Part shown: piece by piece, positions 60,804 through 64,000 of the stretch | Layout: each line of letters begins with the position of its first letter | Numbering within the stretch: position 1 is the stretch's first letter | Source: Sclerurus mexicanus | Taxonomy: Eukaryota > Chordata > Aves > Passeriformes > Furnariidae | Reading direction: 5' to 3' | DNA: 64,000 bases | Assembly: GCA_013396755.1 (NCBI GenBank) | Contig: VWZF01000360.1 | Location: 463,603-527,602 of the forward strand | Translations under genes and position numbers: made by a program | The notes under the pieces: generated by a model | Seen by the model: the letters and a program-made list of their open reading frames with translations, nothing else | Databases searched by the model: none | Told to the model about the DNA's origin: nothing

Positions 60804-63474
60804 CTGGTATGCCTTTGTTTCATACAAGATGCTTTGAAGGAGAAGGGTGTATATGAAGCTTTTCCAGAAGCACAGAAGGCCTCTGGAGGGCATGTGGTAT
60901 GTAGCATGTTCCTTTTAAAGGGTTGCTTTGGCCACCTTTGGAAAATCTTGCCTATTAACTATAGCATGTACTGGTACTGGGGACAAGAAAAAGATCCTTG
61001 AGGGAAAGGTTAGCCTGCAGCAGGAAGTAAATATGAAGGTGGGAGATCTAGAGTGAAAGAAAAATTAATAGCAGTATGTGATTCTGTGCCTTTACATGCA
61101 GGCAAAATCCCTCTGCTTTCTCTTTTGCATAGTGTGGCTACCCTGCAACTCCTGCCATCTAGACTAGACTCCCAGATTGTGTTTTGTCTCCATATCCATT
61201 TAAAGCAGTGCTCTGAAAATCATTATCCTTGCCTTGCACACTGGCTGCAGTCTTCTGCTGACATCCCACTGTGACTGACTCCTTCCCAAATGATAGTCTG
61301 ACCTTGTAATGTCCTTTTAGTTATCCGCTCTATCTACACATTGCCTGCCACTGTCTTGAAACAGATAGATTGATTCTACCTTAAGGTGCTATCAAACTAA
61401 TTCTGGGATTTGAAAGCCAAACAGCAAGGTATAAAATCAATGGAAACAGCCATTCACATAAAAGATTGTCCCTTCAAAATCCATATCTATGGTGAAGCAT
61501 TATGACTAGAATTGACTGCAACTGGATCTGACTGATCATATCATTGGATCTGAGAGTATCTCATAACACCATCACTAAAACAGGACTTTTCATTCATTAA
61601 AAATGAGTTCTGATCACCATGTAAATCTGTTGCCACAGCTTCCATCCCATGCTCTCATCTTTATTAGAAACACTGAATGTATTCAGGGTGCTAGCTAGGA
61701 CCTTGAACTTCACCAGCATCATAGTTTGTTACTTTTTACACTCCTATATTCTGCTGTGGGAAGGTTTTGCTTATGAAGCCACAACATTTCATATAGGACA
61801 CCAAAATGCTTTTTTTAGCATTTGTAATCTAAAATCAGTCTCAGAAATGTAAGCATCACACAAAAAAATCTCTTTAAATAGGTTTTAAATGCTACCTATT
61901 CTTTAAAAATGATTGCAGCAGGGGACATGCCTTTCTGCCAAACTAGATGTTCCTTCAATCATTACCAGTTTTGCTTTTGCCTAAAAGAAATACCTGTTCT
62001 TGTGGTAGAAACATTTTTGTACTCAGCTTCCTCCTCTACAATACTGTATGTGATCTCATTAGTAAGGTGCTGCTCTACTCCGGACACAACCTGTGTCTTT
62101 GTCATCTTAATTCCACTGTAAAGTTTAATAACTTTCACTCTGTTGCCAGCTATTATACTTTCAAACTCTTCCATTCTATTCTTATCTTGACCAAGGAACA
62201 GTGTATCTTTGTCTGAGTTTTCAGCCTTTCAGGTGGGAGAAGTACCCTCCAGCTCAACATGCTAGAATGTATCAGTCACCTTTATACTTTGAGCACTAGG
62301 AAGAGAGCGAAGCAACGAGATATGAGCATCCAACATGCATTAAAACCCCATGACAGCTTTTCACAGTCCCTGACATGGATATGGAAGCATCAAAGCCAGA
62401 GGTAACAAGCTCAAATGGAACACTGCACCACAAATCTCAATCTGGATGTTAATGGTCCATCTGATAGTTTGTGTCATCATCTATTCAGATCTCCACTAAT
62501 GTAGTCATGTTGGTCTTGGCAGATTAAAAGAGAAAAATTGATATAAAAGTAGATCAGGTATAGCTAGAAAAATAGTGGAAGCACAGGGAAAAGTCTGGTC
62601 CAACATATATGTGATACTGCTGATCTAGAACACCAAAACATGGTGAAAGGCAAAATTCAGGCCCAAGATCTTTAAGTACAGCATGATGCATCAGTTTAAA
62701 TTTAACACCTATTAGAAAGTATATACCACTCCTCCCTGCTAGCATTAATTTTTATTCTCCATTTAATTTTCACATGCATATGTAGAAATATGCTAATCCT
62801 TATCTTGTCCCCCATCTCCCAGAAACACCGTGAATCATTCATAAAAACCCAACTACCTAAAATCTTAAATAAATCCTTTAAATGTGCTATTTCAGAACTT
62901 GTATTACTGTCCTAATTAGTATTCATACACTGCTTCAATTCAAATCCAAATCTGTCTGTTATTAGGTTATCACAAAGGTTAACAGCTTAATTCACTCATA
63001 TCCAACCATTCAGTGCTACTTAATATAATGTGACATTCTACTGCTAATATTTTGGCATTTAGATCCATATGGAATAACTGCAAATAAAATTATATTTATA
63101 CAGTTCAGTGACCCTGAATCAATAATTCTGCTGGCTGATGATCTGGCCTGCCATGTTTCAGGTTTTCTTTACTTAGCCTGCAATGTGTGGCCAGACCCCA
63201 TTAGACTGTCCACTTAGCATACATCAACAGTTATACTATAAAAGTATGATTTTATGAATATGTCCTTGAAAAACTGGCTATCAGAAAACTATTTAAAATT
63301 TATACTAAATAAAATCCTGGAAAAGACTCCTAGGTAGTTTTAGAACTTCTTTGACTGGGAAAGGTTATTCAGGGTTTAATGGGATTGAAATTTTCCTTTG
63401 CGATTTACTCATTATGAGGTACTGTCATTTGCCTTTTGAAATAAAAATGCTAGCTTGAGAATACTGTCTTTTAT
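60804..63474. other. About 2.7 kb of unassigned AT-rich sequence
   Basis: I recognise no gene or repeat. The frames present are short and of ordinary AT-rich composition. Confidence 0.55.
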
Positions 63475-63475
63475 T
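63470..63475 (-). promoter_or_regulatory. AATAAA polyadenylation-signal match after candidate exon
   Basis: A canonical hexamer on the minus strand that overlaps the TAA stop of the exon candidate. AATAAA is common by chance in AT-rich DNA, so this is only suggestive. Confidence 0.25.
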
Positions 63476-63795
63476 TAAAAATAAAAAAATGAAGTGCAGC
63501 TGACAAAGTTCAGATAATTGGACAGTGCAGCAGAGCTTAAACCAACAATGTATTCAGCACACTGACATGTGATATCTTTTGAAATCTCCATAAGGTCTTT
63601 TAGCTTACAGTGAACCATTGCAGAATCCTGGACTGTTGCAGAATAAAAGGTTTGCTCTTTCAGGCATGCACCAATTTCCAATAATATCATTAGTTTTTCA
63701 GCTTCTTCTTTTTGCCAGATCAATTCATATTCTACTTGGTAACCATACAAGTTTTTGCTGATCCAGTCCAGAATTCTGCAAGTAATGCCAGAACT
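63475..63795 (-). CDS. Candidate coding exon (unidentified, helical/coiled-coil-like)
   Basis: On the minus strand the acceptor-like GGATTTCTTCTATAG (AG at 63797-63796) is immediately followed by an open frame that runs 106 codons to a TAA at 63477-63475. The TAG of the acceptor is itself an in-frame stop, so the frame starts at the splice point, as expected for an exon rather than a free ORF. The peptide opens SSGITCRILDWISKNLYGYQ and continues with WQKEEAEKLMILLEIGACLK and KLKDLMEISKDITCQ. This is amphipathic, Glu/Lys/Leu-rich text like spectrin-type or coiled-coil helices, unlike the other frames of this window. A strong donor, CACT/GTAAGC (GT at 63608-63607), would end a 187-base exon; otherwise the frame reads to the TAA. 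AATAAA overlaps that stop on the same strand (63475-63470), so a terminal exon is also possible. I cannot name the gene, and the partner exons lie outside the window or are unseen. Confidence 0.45.
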   Translation of the reverse strand, partial: SSGITCRILDWISKNLYGYQVEYELIWQKEEAEKLMILLEIGACLKEQTFYSATVQDSAMVHCKLKDLMEISKDITCQCAEYIVGLSSAALSNYLNFVSCTSFFYF

Positions 63796-64000
63796 CTATA
63801 GAAGAAATCCAAAGCCAGAAAATTATGATTAGTGAAGCATCAGTATGGTCAGACATTACAGTACACTATTAACACACAATAAACCTAAAACCAGTAGAAA
63901 GCTAATAAAAAAAGGAATGAGGGAAATGTCTGCTAAAAATGAGAGCCACTGGAATAGACAGAACAAAAGATCAGCAACTGGCTTCCTGCCACACTGAGTA
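63796..64000. other. Sequence upstream of the candidate exon
   Basis: Would be intron if the minus-strand exon is real. No other feature seen. Confidence 0.45.

Noticed and set aside
1..64000. Bacterial-type systems (defence islands, CRISPR, operons, phage)
   Set aside because: There are no tightly packed long frames, no ribosome-binding-site pattern and no regular spacer-repeat array. Composition and repeats are avian.

Overview
This window looks like gene-poor, AT-rich nuclear DNA from a bird, most likely a passerine. No bacterial-type genes, operons, CRISPR arrays or phage modules are present. The organism call rests on interspersed repeats. There are several CR1 LINE 3' ends in both orientations with the ATTCTRTGATTCT-type tail. 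There are long terminal repeats of avian endogenous-retrovirus type. There is also one short element at about 389-508 whose head reads as the 3' half of a tRNA-Ile(AAU) gene and whose tail is a CR1 3' end. That is the architecture of the passerine SINE TguSINE1. The window is one assembled scaffold piece with a 150-base gap of Ns (55622-55771) inside a purine-only microsatellite.

Layout. 1-1.5 kb: SINE, then a reverse CR1. 1.5-14.5 kb: unique AT-rich sequence. 14.5-15.1 kb: a GC-richer island with the longest open frame of the window (198 codons), unassigned. 15.1-27.9 kb: unique sequence. 27.9-28.1 kb: a reverse-strand exon-like frame with a faint glutamine-synthetase-like motif. 30.1 kb: CR1. 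33.4-34.8 kb: a CpG-retaining, unclassified insertion-like block, then a very GC-rich block. 35.9-39 kb: a repeat cluster (CR1 minus, CR1 plus with a pentanucleotide array, a solo ERV LTR with a perfect 5-bp target-site duplication, CR1 plus). 39-48.2 kb: mostly unique sequence. 48.27-49.35 kb: a second long LTR-like element. 50.15-50.35 kb: an exon-like frame with good splice sites. 54.7-55.1 kb: CR1, followed by the gapped microsatellite. 58.7 and 60.7 kb: two copies of an unidentified 104-bp repeat. 63.5-63.8 kb: the best coding-exon candidate, on the minus strand.

I found no complete protein-coding gene. Nearly all open frames are short and typical of chance in AT-rich DNA, or lie inside repeats. 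The three minus-strand exon candidates (27.9, 50.2 and 63.6 kb) could belong to one or more large genes with long introns, to lncRNAs, or to chance. They share an orientation but nothing else in the sequence links them. Names of repeat families are from memory of their consensus sequences; no database search was run.
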